Virus record (IMG/VR): IMGVR_UViG_3300031825_000367
Span: 1 to 43,810 of that record
Length of the DNA stretch: 43,810 bases
Source of the DNA: a virus
Direction: 5' to 3' (one strand)
Of this stretch, positions 13,730 to 20,575 are shown in pieces. A model generated the notes under the pieces. It worked only from the letters and a program-made list of their open reading frames with translations. It was not told where the DNA came from and made no database searches. Position 1 is the stretch's first letter. Every line of letters begins with the position of its first letter. A program made the position numbers and the translations under genes.

Positions 13730-13903
13730 ATGGAAGCACAGCAGGCATTGAGAGCCCAGCGCGCTTGGATCGACGAGCTGCTGCACCGGATCACCACCGC
13801 CGAGTCGCGTGGCGCCCGCCTGCATCTGTGCGCCGAGGCGAAGCGCGAGATCGACGCGCTTCAGGCCATGCTGAAACAGGTGGTGCCGGGGACGCAGCAA
13901 TGA
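13730..13903 (+). CDS. Hypothetical 57-residue helical protein
   Basis: The frame from 13730 encodes a short helical protein (QRAWIDELLHRITTAESRG, then CAEAKREIDALQAMLKQ). GAGG lies 6-9 bases upstream. Its stop overlaps the DUF1376 gene start as ATGA. It may be a small partner of the replication proteins, but nothing in the sequence shows this. Confidence 0.65.
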   Translation: MEAQQALRAQRAWIDELLHRITTAESRGARLHLCAEAKREIDALQAMLKQVVPGTQQ

Positions 13904-14859
13904 ATTACTACGAGCGCCACATTGGCGACTACATCCGCGACACGGTCGGGCTGAGCATGCTGGAAGACGGCGCGTACAGCCGCCTCCTGGACCAGCTTTA
14001 CCAGACCGAGAAGCCGTTGCCGCTGGACCGCAAAGAGGTCTACCGAATGGCCCGCGCCACCAGCCCGGCGGAGCGCAAGGCGGTGGACTACGTGGTGGGC
14101 AAGTTCTTCGAGAAGGGCGATGACGGCTTCATCCAGAAGCGGGCCATGGAGATCCTGGCCGAGTACTGGGACCGCCCCGAGCAGCCCGAGAAGAAGAACT
14201 CGAAGGAAGGTAACCGGGAGCGCCAGCGCAAGTCACGCGAACGGCGCAAGGCGATGTTCGAGGTGCTGGCCGGTCATGGCATCGTGCCGCGTTACGACAC
14301 GCCGATGCGTGAACTCGAAGCCATGTTGTCACGTGTGACGTCACAACCTGTCACACCTGAAAACTGTGACATGTCACAACCGGTCACGGAATCGGTCATG
14401 GCACCTGTCATGGGTAACCACTCCCCACCTCCCACTAACCACTACCCAGATAACACCCTAACCACTGCTGACGCAGTGGTCGTCGACAGCGACACCGCTG
14501 CCGATCTCGTCCTCGAACCGGACACGGGGAAACCCCGGAAGCCCGGGAGGCCAGACTGCCCGCATCAGGCCATCGTAGCCCTGTACCACGAGCTGCTGCC
14601 GATGTGCCCAAGCATTCGCGACTGGACGCCTGCACGCGCTCAAGCCCTGCGGGCCCGGTGGAACGAAGATCCGAAGCGCCAGACGCTGGACTACTGGCGC
14701 AAGCTGTTCGCGTACATCGCCGAATCGGATTTCCTGACGGGCCGCACGCGGCCACAGCCAGGCCGCAAGCCGTTCGTCGCATCGCTTGAGTGGATCGTGA
14801 AGGCGGAAAACTTCACGAAAATCCGCGAGGAGCGCTACCACGAGCAGGTGACCGCATGA
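13900..14859 (+). CDS. DUF1376 replication initiator-like protein
   Basis: This 319-residue protein has an N-terminal DUF1376 domain (RHIGDYIRDTVGLSMLEDGA, then YSRLLDQLYQTEKPLP), a basic linker (EKKNSKEGNRERQRKSRERR), a repetitive middle (SQPVT twice) and a C-terminal domain (LYHELLPMCPSIRDWTPARA, DYWRKLFAYIAESDFLTGR) like phage helicase-loading proteins. Upstream of a DnaB gene it holds the place of lambda O. Iteron-like repeats lie inside the gene, as lambda ori lies inside O. Initiator and helicase loader is the likely role. Confidence 0.82.
   Translation: MNYYERHIGDYIRDTVGLSMLEDGAYSRLLDQLYQTEKPLPLDRKEVYRMARATSPAERKAVDYVVGKFFEKGDDGFIQKRAMEILAEYWDRPEQPEKKNSKEGNRERQRKSRERRKAMFEVLAGHGIVPRYDTPMRELEAMLSRVTSQPVTPENCDMSQPVTESVMAPVMGNHSPPPTNHYPDNTLTTADAVVVDSDTAADLVLEPDTGKPRKPGRPDCPHQAIVALYHELLPMCPSIRDWTPARAQALRARWNEDPKRQTLDYWRKLFAYIAESDFLTGRTRPQPGRKPFVASLEWIVKAENFTKIREERYHEQVTA
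14328..14387 (+). other. Candidate replication origin (iteron-like repeats)
   Basis: Five GTCAC and two GTGAC words fall within 60 bases. The 15-base unit GTCACAACCTGTCAC (14340-14354) recurs as GTCACAACCGGTCAC (14373-14387) with one mismatch, 33 bases apart. GTGACATGTCAC-type inverted pairs lie between. Less GC-rich sequence with ACCACT repeats follows to about 14470. The position within the initiator gene mirrors lambda ori. Confidence 0.5.
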
Positions 14860-14864
14860 CCGCC

Positions 14865-15134
14865 TCAATCCTCTTCCGGTCGTCGCGTCAGCAGATCCTG
14901 GATGTCCGCTCGGCCGTTTCGCATCGTTTGGATGTGACGGCCCCAGTCTCGCGCCGCTTCCTCAGTCTCAAAAAGGCCAACCACGGTGTAGTGCGGCGGC
15001 GCCAGGCCGTCGCTCAGTGCTGCCAGGTTGCGCTGCAGCATGTCGAACGACGGCTCCACGCTCACCGCGAAGCGGGAAGGGGATTGGTAGTCGCTTATTG
15101 CCACCACCCACGAATCATCCAGGAGATTGCTCAT
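14865..15134 (-). CDS. Antisense hypothetical protein in the replication region
   Basis: This 89-residue protein is read against the rightward operon. Its composition (SDYQSPSRFAVSVEPSFDML, HYTVVGLFETEEAARDWGRH) and GC-rich third positions look like real coding sequence, whereas the forward frame beginning at 14856 does not. Its ATG (15134-15132) and the forward gene's ATG (15133-15135) share the palindrome CATG. No Shine-Dalgarno sequence is visible, so an internal start or leaderless translation is possible. Function unknown. Confidence 0.5.
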   Translation of the reverse strand: MSNLLDDSWVVAISDYQSPSRFAVSVEPSFDMLQRNLAALSDGLAPPHYTVVGLFETEEAARDWGRHIQTMRNGRADIQDLLTRRPEED

Positions 15135-15321
15135 GCTTGAGGGGCGCGTAATTTGGTTGAGTGACGCGGATTTTATCCCGGCGCGCATCGATGACGAGAC
15201 ACTGCCGGTCCAGTTCCGGCTAAAGCCCGAAGCCTTCGACGCCTCGCTGTCCGCCCATGTCGTTCTCTGGCGCGGCGAGGTCGTGAAGAACGTGGTCGGC
15301 CCGGCCAGCCAACGCCGATGA
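15133..15321 (+). CDS. Hypothetical 62-residue protein
   Basis: A strong AGGAG at 15121-15125 lies 7 bases before the ATG. The product has a beta-like N-terminus (MLEGRVIWLSDADFIPARID) and ends with a basic tail. It overlaps the helicase start as ATGA, supporting expression in the same operon. Not recognised. Confidence 0.65.
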   Translation: MLEGRVIWLSDADFIPARIDDETLPVQFRLKPEAFDASLSAHVVLWRGEVVKNVVGPASQRR

Positions 15322-16709
15322 ACGCGCCAGACGACTTCCCGCAGGCCCGGGCGCTGTTCAGCGTCGAGGCGGAACAGGCGGTGCTGGGCGGCCTGCTGCT
15401 CGACAACGACGCCGTCGACCGCATCAACGGTCTGGACGTCGCGCATTTCTACCGCGACGACCACCGTGTGATCTACGGGGCAATCGTCCGGCTCGTCTCG
15501 GCGAACAAGCCGGCGGACGTGCTGACCGTGTTCGAGCAGTTGCAGGTCGAGGGGCGGGCGGAGCGCATTGGCGGCCTGCCGTACCTGAGCGCCGTGGCCC
15601 AGAACACGCCGAGCGCCGCGAACATCGGGCGCTACGCCGAGATCGTGCGCGACCGCGCGCTGCTGCGCGAGACGGCGGTGGCCGCGCGCAAGGTGCTCGA
15701 GCTGGTCGAGACGCCCAGCGCGATGAAGGGCAGCGAGATCGTGGACAAGGCCCAGGGGCTGCTGGCGCACCTGGCGCAGGTCGGTGTCAGCCGTGGCCCG
15801 AAGATGCTCTACGACCTGATGAACGAGTTCGTCGAGCGCGTTGACGAGCGCTACCACGGGAGCGTGACGGCCGGCATCTCCACCGGGCTCGAATCGCTCG
15901 ACGCGGCGCTGAACGGCGGGTTCCACCCGGGCAACCTGGTGATCGTTGCTGGCCGCCCGTCCATGGGCAAAACGGCGCTGACGACCGACATGGGCCTGAA
16001 CATGGCCGACGCTGGTCTGAGCGTGCTGCTCGATTCGATGGAGATGTCCGATCAGGAGCTGGTGGCCCGGGCTGCGGCGAACCGCGGCGGCATCGGCCTG
16101 TCGGCTCTGCTGAGCGGCCGGCTGGGTGACACCGACTGGCCGCGGCTGACGTACGCCATCCAGACCATGAACGACATGCGGTTTGCCATCGATGACACGC
16201 CGGCCATGTCGTTGCTGGAGGTGCGTACGAAGGCCAAGGCCCACAAGCGCAAGCATGGGCTGGACGTGCTGATCGTCGACTACCTCGGGCTGATGACCGG
16301 CGGCGAGGAAAAGATGCGCACCCAGCAGATCGGCGCCTACTCGCGTGGCCTGAAGGCGCTGGCCAAGGAACTGAACGTGCCGGTGATCGCGCTGGCGCAA
16401 CTGAGCCGGAAGAACGAGGACCGGCCGGACAAGAAGCCGATCCTGTCCGATCTGCGCGACTCGGGCGATATCGAGCAGGACGCAGACGTCGTGCTGTTTG
16501 TGCACCGGCCGGAGATGTACGACCCGGGCAACGAAGCGCTGCGGGGCTACGCCGAGGTGCTGATCCGCAAGAACCGTAACGGCGCGCTGAGCGACGTGCC
16601 GCTGCTCTATCGCGGCGCCCTGACCAAGTTCGAGGAATGGACCGGCCCGCTGCCGATGCTCAGCCATGGCCCGGCCGTCCGCAAGCGCGGCATCGCCGCC
16701 GACCTGTGA
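15318..16709 (+). CDS. dnaB: DnaB-family replicative helicase
   Basis: This 463-residue protein has the normal DnaB length and order. The N-terminal helical domain begins SVEAEQAVLGGLLLDNDAVD. The RecA-like motor has Walker A at residues 211-219 (AGRPSMGKT) and Walker B ending at Asp321 (VLIVDY). Later motifs are VIALAQLSRKNEDRPDKKP and the conserved LSDLRDSGDIEQDADVVLF. It would be loaded at the phage origin by the DUF1376 protein and unwind DNA with host DnaG primase. The start overlaps the preceding stop as ATGA. Confidence 0.96.
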   Translation: MNAPDDFPQARALFSVEAEQAVLGGLLLDNDAVDRINGLDVAHFYRDDHRVIYGAIVRLVSANKPADVLTVFEQLQVEGRAERIGGLPYLSAVAQNTPSAANIGRYAEIVRDRALLRETAVAARKVLELVETPSAMKGSEIVDKAQGLLAHLAQVGVSRGPKMLYDLMNEFVERVDERYHGSVTAGISTGLESLDAALNGGFHPGNLVIVAGRPSMGKTALTTDMGLNMADAGLSVLLDSMEMSDQELVARAAANRGGIGLSALLSGRLGDTDWPRLTYAIQTMNDMRFAIDDTPAMSLLEVRTKAKAHKRKHGLDVLIVDYLGLMTGGEEKMRTQQIGAYSRGLKALAKELNVPVIALAQLSRKNEDRPDKKPILSDLRDSGDIEQDADVVLFVHRPEMYDPGNEALRGYAEVLIRKNRNGALSDVPLLYRGALTKFEEWTGPLPMLSHGPAVRKRGIAADL

Positions 16710-16717
16710 GGAAACCC

Positions 16718-17275
16718 ATGACCGACTTCTTCGCCACCGTGACGGCCCAGGACCGACCGGCCACTTCCGATTTTCCGACCTCAAATGAGGCGCCGACAGT
16801 GGGCGGACCGCTCTGCAACGCCAACATCCTGGCCATCGACATCGGCACCACCACTGGCTGGGCGCTGGGCATGCGAGACGGGGCGCTGCACAGCGGCAGC
16901 GAGTCCTTTGCGCCGAAGCGCAACGACGGGCCCGGGCAGCGGTGGCTGAAGTTCGCGGCTTTCCTCGGCGAGCGCGCGCGCCAGGCGGGCGAGATCCAGG
17001 CGATCTACTACGAGCTGGTGCTGCGCCACACCGCCGTCCAGGCGGCACACGTCTACGGCGGCTTCGAGGCGCACCTGCAAGCATGGGCGGACCGCAACCG
17101 CGTGCGGCTTGTCGGCGTGCCGGTGCCGGTGATCAAGAAGTCGGCCACGGGCAAGGGCAACGCCAACAAGGACGCCATGGTCGCGGCCATGCGCGGGCGC
17201 GGCCACCGCGTCGTCGACGACAACCACGCAGACGCCCTGGCGCTGCTCGAGTACGCACGGAAGCAGGAGGCATGA
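16718..17275 (+). CDS. RuvC-like Holliday junction resolvase
   Basis: This 185-residue protein has the RNase H fold of RuvC-like phage resolvases. ILAIDIGTTTGWALG supplies Asp41, YYELV supplies Glu99, and DDNHADALAL supplies the C-terminal acidic residues (Asp168, Asp172). The first 35 residues are a low-complexity extension. GAGGAA lies 7-8 bases before the ATG. It would resolve branched DNA formed during replication and recombination, complementing the RecT-exonuclease pair and NinB. Confidence 0.87.
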   Translation: MTDFFATVTAQDRPATSDFPTSNEAPTVGGPLCNANILAIDIGTTTGWALGMRDGALHSGSESFAPKRNDGPGQRWLKFAAFLGERARQAGEIQAIYYELVLRHTAVQAAHVYGGFEAHLQAWADRNRVRLVGVPVPVIKKSATGKGNANKDAMVAAMRGRGHRVVDDNHADALALLEYARKQEA

Positions 17276-17382
17276 TGGACAAGAACTGGAACGGCTACTG
17301 CACCTACTGTGGCGGCTTCGGCCACCGCGCATCGAGCTGCCGGCGCTGGAAGGGCGTTCGGCTGGCGAGGCCGGGGATCTGA
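17272..17382 (+). CDS. 36-residue CCHC zinc-knuckle microprotein
   Basis: The frame overlaps the resolvase stop as ATGA and encodes a single zinc knuckle, CTYCGGFGHRASSC, with exact C-x2-C-x4-H-x4-C spacing, followed by a basic tail (RRWKGVRLARPG). Such knuckles bind single-stranded nucleic acid. Lying between the resolvase and NinB, it may be a nucleic-acid-binding accessory. An ATG three bases later is an equal alternative start. Confidence 0.65.
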   Translation: MMDKNWNGYCTYCGGFGHRASSCRRWKGVRLARPGI

Positions 17383-17386
17383 CGCC

Positions 17387-17806
17387 ATGGCGCTGTACCG
17401 CGAGTTCGTCCTGAAGTCGCCGGGCATCTGGCCCACGGTGCTGGCCTTCATCAAGGCCAACGCCACCGCCTGCGCGGAGAAGGGCACGCCCATCCGGCTG
17501 ATAGTCACCGCCGACGAGCGCCGGCGCACCAACGAGTCGAACCGCTACTACTGGGGCGTGGTGCTGCGCGACATCGCCGAGCAGGCGTGGGTGGACGGGC
17601 GCCAGTACGACAAGGACACCTGGCACGAGTACTTCGCGGACCTGTACGGGGTGAAGACGGAGAAGCAGTTGCCCGACGGCCGGCTCCTGCTGGTGCGCAA
17701 GTCCACGTCCGACTACTCGGTCGGCGAGTTCAGCGATTACCTGACCCTGGTGCAGGCTCACGCGGCGAATGACTTCGGTGTGTCGTTCGATGGAGTGCTC
17801 GCATGA
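17387..17806 (+). CDS. ninB: NinB-family recombination protein
   Basis: This 139-residue protein matches NinB (Orf of lambda), which binds single-stranded DNA and aids RecBCD- or Red-independent recombination. Recognisable parts are FIKANATACAEKG, then RRTNESNRYYWGVVLRDIAE, and WHEYFADLYGVKTE with STSDYSVGEFSDYL near the end. Length is typical of the family. It starts 4 bases after the zinc-knuckle stop and overlaps the next gene as ATGA. Confidence 0.92.
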   Translation: MALYREFVLKSPGIWPTVLAFIKANATACAEKGTPIRLIVTADERRRTNESNRYYWGVVLRDIAEQAWVDGRQYDKDTWHEYFADLYGVKTEKQLPDGRLLLVRKSTSDYSVGEFSDYLTLVQAHAANDFGVSFDGVLA

Positions 17807-18087
17807 CGCTGCCACGAATCACGCAGTTCGGCCCGCGGCTCAAACGGGCGCGACTGGAAAAGGGGTGGAGCGTTCGGGGGCTGGCTGAGCTGACCGGTGT
17901 CGATTTCCGGACCATCTACCTGTACGAGGACGAGGCCAGATCGCCCAACATCGAGGCCGCGGTGCGGTTGGCCCAGACGCTGGACTGCTCGCTGGACTGG
18001 CTGTGCGGGTTGGACGAACCGGCCGCCGTACAACCGCTACGTTGTAAAGCGGAAATACAACCTATCGGGTGTGAGGTCGACGCATGA
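17803..18087 (+). CDS. XRE-family HTH regulator
   Basis: This 94-residue protein has a clear XRE helix-turn-helix: RLKRARLEKGWSVRGLAELT, then GVDFRTIYLYEDEARSPNIE and RLAQTLDCSLDWLCG. It is unlike the CI and Cro-position proteins and lies late in the early operon. Its operator is unknown. It may tune early-to-late switching. The start overlaps ninB as ATGA. Confidence 0.88.
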   Translation: MTLPRITQFGPRLKRARLEKGWSVRGLAELTGVDFRTIYLYEDEARSPNIEAAVRLAQTLDCSLDWLCGLDEPAAVQPLRCKAEIQPIGCEVDA

Positions 18088-18281
18088 CGTTGCCGGCCTA
18101 CATGTACCGGGACCCCGCCGAGGTCTACGAACAGAACGAGGCGCGCAGCTGCAAAGGCTGCCAGTGGGAGAGGGCGGCCCGGCTGATGGGCACCACGCAC
18201 ACGGTCTGCACGAAGCTGCTGCCGGGCGGAAAACGAAGAAATCACGGCAAGCGTTGCCAGTCTTACGGGGAAATGAAATGA
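18084..18281 (+). CDS. Four-cysteine small protein
   Basis: This 65-residue protein has Cys in SCKGCQWE, TVCTKL and KRCQSY, a C-x2-C...C...C arrangement that could bind zinc. Comparable short Cys-rich proteins occur in the nin-like region of Burkholderiales phages, function unknown. ATGA overlaps on both sides show that it is translated in the operon. Confidence 0.7.
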   Translation: MTLPAYMYRDPAEVYEQNEARSCKGCQWERAARLMGTTHTVCTKLLPGGKRRNHGKRCQSYGEMK

Positions 18282-18907
18282 CCGACAAACCGCTGTTCGC
18301 AGACGTCTCGCACGCGCTGCACGTTTCCTACCTGGTGCTGTCCTTGCCGCCGCGCCAGAAGGCACCGTTCCGCAATATGCTGATCCAGCTGCTGGAGGCA
18401 CTTGATCAGCCGACACTGGCACAAGAGCGCTGGCTCACGGAACTCCGCGGCGAGGTTTCGGAAAGAGGCTATGGCGGAAGCCTTTCAATGGACGAATACC
18501 GGGCGCAGTGCGCCATGATCACGGACGCGGTGAGGACTCGACTGCCCAGTCCAGAGTATGCGGCGGTGCTGGCGCGCTTCGGCCACGGTCCCGAGAAGCT
18601 GGCAGGGTGCAAGCGCCTGGCGGCTTACGCGCGCCGCTCCAGTGGTCTCACGGCGCTAACCCTGTTGCTGGACCTGACCGCTCGGCACTACCTGCCCAAG
18701 CAGCAGCGGCAGGACCTGACCTTCCGCGCGCTGGCCGACAAGCATGGCGGATCGCCGGCAACGCTGTTCCGTGCCGCCCGTTGGATGGACCAGAACTTTC
18801 GGAAGCTGGAGGTGCTGGCGATCGAGCGGCTGGAGCCGTCATTCATCGCCCATGGCATCGTCCCAGACCGTGCAACGTGCGATTCGGCGCAATCTGTTAC
18901 TGCGTAA
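18278..18907 (+). CDS. Last early-operon protein, candidate late regulator (Q position)
   Basis: This 209-residue helical protein is not assigned by sequence. Its C-terminal region (DLTFRALADKHGGSPATLFR, then AARWMDQNFRKLEVLAIERL) resembles a sigma-like or HTH region. It is the last gene before a promoter and immediate terminator, exactly where lambda Q lies, so an antitermination or late-activation role is inferred. The start overlaps the previous stop as ATGA. A family match would be needed to call it Q. Confidence 0.6.
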   Translation: MTDKPLFADVSHALHVSYLVLSLPPRQKAPFRNMLIQLLEALDQPTLAQERWLTELRGEVSERGYGGSLSMDEYRAQCAMITDAVRTRLPSPEYAAVLARFGHGPEKLAGCKRLAAYARRSSGLTALTLLLDLTARHYLPKQQRQDLTFRALADKHGGSPATLFRAARWMDQNFRKLEVLAIERLEPSFIAHGIVPDRATCDSAQSVTA

Positions 18908-18928
18908 GGATTGGCGGGCTTTCGGACC

Positions 18929-18957
18929 TTGCTTTGTTGAAACAAATGCGCTAAATT
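18929..18957 (+). promoter_or_regulatory. Candidate late promoter (PR'-like)
   Basis: TTGCTT (18929-18934) and TAAATT (18952-18957) are 17 bases apart. A near-perfect palindrome, TTTGTTGAAACAAA (18933-18946), overlaps the -35 and spacer. The predicted start, about 18964, is roughly 45 bases before the end of a strong terminator. Expected as the late promoter acted on by the Q-position protein. Confidence 0.5.
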
Positions 18958-18973
18958 CGCCTCATGCTACGGC

Positions 18974-19010
18974 AAGCCCCGCCCGGAATCATTTCCCGGC
19001 GGGGCTTTTG
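18974..19010 (+). terminator. Rho-independent terminator (tR'-like)
   Basis: AAGCCCCGCC (18974-18983) pairs perfectly with GGCGGGGCTT (18998-19007), followed by TTTG. A 14-base loop lies between. It separates early from late genes and would block late transcription unless overcome by antitermination. Confidence 0.85.
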
Positions 19011-19033
19011 CATTCCTGCACCGGACGTCTTCC

Positions 19034-19537
19034 ATGCCCTCCAAAGCCATCCTCGCCAATGGCAACCCCTTCGTGCTCGCTCTGAGGGATGCGCTCGGCC
19101 TCCCGAAGGAGACGATTGCCTTCGAGCTTCGATGCGCGCTGGACGAAGCGGTGACGGTCAAGTGCACCTACCACCCGCGCGCAGATGACGCGGCAGGCTT
19201 CGACCCCCGGCCGCTGGTCCGGACATATCAGCTCGTGCCGACTGGCGGCACAGTGCGCGGAGAGCCAGACCAGGCATTCGGGGACGAGGTCCACATTGAA
19301 CATCGGGTCACGGTAGAAGGTGACCCAGCCTCGATTGTCGCTGCAATGCAGCAGGCGAAAGATGCCGCAATGGCAGAGATCCGCCGGCACCATGCACGGC
19401 CCATCGTGGAGAACCCTATCCCTCAGCCACGTCCGGCGCGCAAGCCGGCGATCTCGGCTGCCGCCGTCGGGTGGGGCGTCTTCGGCATGGTGTGCGTTGG
19501 CGCAGCGCTGGCTTACGCCTTCGGGCTCTGGCAGTGA
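19034..19537 (+). CDS. C-terminal membrane-anchored hypothetical protein
   Basis: This 167-residue protein has a soluble N-terminal domain (LALRDALGLPKETIAFELRC onward), a helical section, a Pro-rich hinge (NPIPQPRPARKP) and one C-terminal membrane helix (AAAVGWGVFGMVCVGAALAY). Tail-anchored topology with the N-domain in the cytoplasm is predicted. Function is unknown. It is the first gene after the late promoter-terminator and overlaps the HNH gene as GTGA. Confidence 0.65.
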   Translation: MPSKAILANGNPFVLALRDALGLPKETIAFELRCALDEAVTVKCTYHPRADDAAGFDPRPLVRTYQLVPTGGTVRGEPDQAFGDEVHIEHRVTVEGDPASIVAAMQQAKDAAMAEIRRHHARPIVENPIPQPRPARKPAISAAAVGWGVFGMVCVGAALAYAFGLWQ

Positions 19538-19935
19538 GCAAGCAGCGCGGCCGCCTGCCGATGCTGGGCGGCAGGGTGGCGCCGGCAGGTAGCCGCACCC
19601 CGACCATGCAGCCGGGCTCCTGGCGCACCAGTGCCCTGACCAGCGCCCAGCGTGGCTATGGCTACCGCTGGCAGCAGGCGAGGGCGGCCCACCTCCGCGA
19701 GCATCCGTTCTGCGAGTACTGCCTGAAGGAGCGGCGCATCGTGGTCACCGCCGTGGCAGCCGTCATCCTTGAGTGCGCGGCGCGCGGGCTGGCCCTGCCA
19801 TATGGGAACGTGGTGGACCACCGCATCCCCCATAGGGGTGATGAGACGCTGTTCTGGGATCGGGGCAACTGGGCCACGTTATGTATGCATCACCATTCTT
19901 CGCATAAGCAGCGAGAAGAGAACCGAGGCCTGTAA
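19534..19935 (+). CDS. HNH endonuclease of the packaging module
   Basis: This 133-residue protein has the arrangement of phage HNH nucleases that assist terminase in cos phages: CEYCLKE, then VVDHRIPHRGDETLFWDRGN, then WATLCMHHHSSHK. Family members usually end LCxxCHxxK; here the second Cys of that pair is His, so one zinc ligand is changed. A hydrophobic insertion also separates the first CxxC from VDH. The start is GTG overlapping the previous stop as GTGA. It lies 5' of terS, its usual place. Confidence 0.85.
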   Translation: MSKQRGRLPMLGGRVAPAGSRTPTMQPGSWRTSALTSAQRGYGYRWQQARAAHLREHPFCEYCLKERRIVVTAVAAVILECAARGLALPYGNVVDHRIPHRGDETLFWDRGNWATLCMHHHSSHKQREENRGL

Positions 19936-19957
19936 GGCTCACGTCGAGGTAACCCCT

Positions 19958-20452
19958 ATGAAAGAGATCCCTGGCTACCCCGGCTACGCTGCCGGGGTGG
20001 ATGGTCACGTCTACAGCGCGTACACCGGATATTCAACGCCGCTGTATGAGCACGTCGTCAAGGGCTATGCCCACGTGAAGGTGCGCGTCGGCGGTAGGGT
20101 TCTGAAGCGTCCCGTTCACAGACTGGTGCTACTCGCCTTCGTTGGGCCTCGCCCCGATGGCCATGTGTGCAGGCATTTGAATGGCAAGCCTCTGGACAAC
20201 CGCTTGTCCAATCTCGCATGGGGCACCCATGCAGAGAACGCACAGGATGCGGTGCTACATGGCACGGTTGGCAAAGGCATGCTCGCCCATCACAGAAAGC
20301 TGACGGATGCACAGGTGCGCGAGGTGGTGCGCCGTGTGCAGGCAGGAGAGAGCGATGCATCAGTGGCGTCCGCCTTCGGTCTGAGCCGGCATTACCCCAC
20401 AAAGCTCGCCCAGGGTGGCCGTTGGGGGCATTTGCACGCACATCTAGCGTGA
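19958..20452 (+). CDS. NUMOD4/HNH homing-type endonuclease
   Basis: This 164-residue protein begins with a NUMOD4-like motif (EIPGYPGYAAGVDGHVYS), continues with an HNH core (HRLVLLAFVGPRPDGHVCRH, then LNGKPLDNRLSNLAWGTHAE) and ends with a small HTH-like DNA-binding segment (KLTDAQVREVVRRVQAGESD, ASVASAFGLSR). GAGGTAA lies 6-7 bases before the ATG. Free-standing genes of this kind are mobile, inserted between conserved phage genes. It separates the packaging HNH gene from terS. Confidence 0.88.
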   Translation: MKEIPGYPGYAAGVDGHVYSAYTGYSTPLYEHVVKGYAHVKVRVGGRVLKRPVHRLVLLAFVGPRPDGHVCRHLNGKPLDNRLSNLAWGTHAENAQDAVLHGTVGKGMLAHHRKLTDAQVREVVRRVQAGESDASVASAFGLSRHYPTKLAQGGRWGHLHAHLA

Positions 20453-20575
20453 GGGTAGGGGGGCATAAGAAGTCTAGGTGACCTTTTCGGCCTAGACCGC
20501 CCGTTCCCCCACGCAGAGGTTTTTTTCCTCCACCGGAATTTCAGCCCGGCTGGGTTATTGCGCAGAATCCGAAAA
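20453..20575. other. Intergenic region before terS, possible cos region
   Basis: No gene is seen. It contains an inverted repeat GTCTAGG (20472-20478) and CCTAGAC (20491-20497), a G run near 20458-20463 and a C run near 20515-20519, and a T run at 20521-20526. HNH-carrying HK97-type phages usually have cos just upstream of terS, so this is the best place for it, but no cleavage site can be defined by eye. Confidence 0.3.

Noticed and set aside
14856-15140. Forward frame starting as ATGA at the end of the DUF1376 gene
   Set aside because: Although coupled by overlap, its product (His/Arg-rich with no ordered pattern) looks less natural than the reverse frame and runs into the strong ribosome site of the gene at 15133.
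15135-17084. Upstream part of a long reverse open frame opposing the helicase and resolvase genes
   Set aside because: The text is basic and low in complexity, and it opposes well-identified genes. Only its last 89 codons (14865-15134) look like coding sequence and are kept as a separate candidate.
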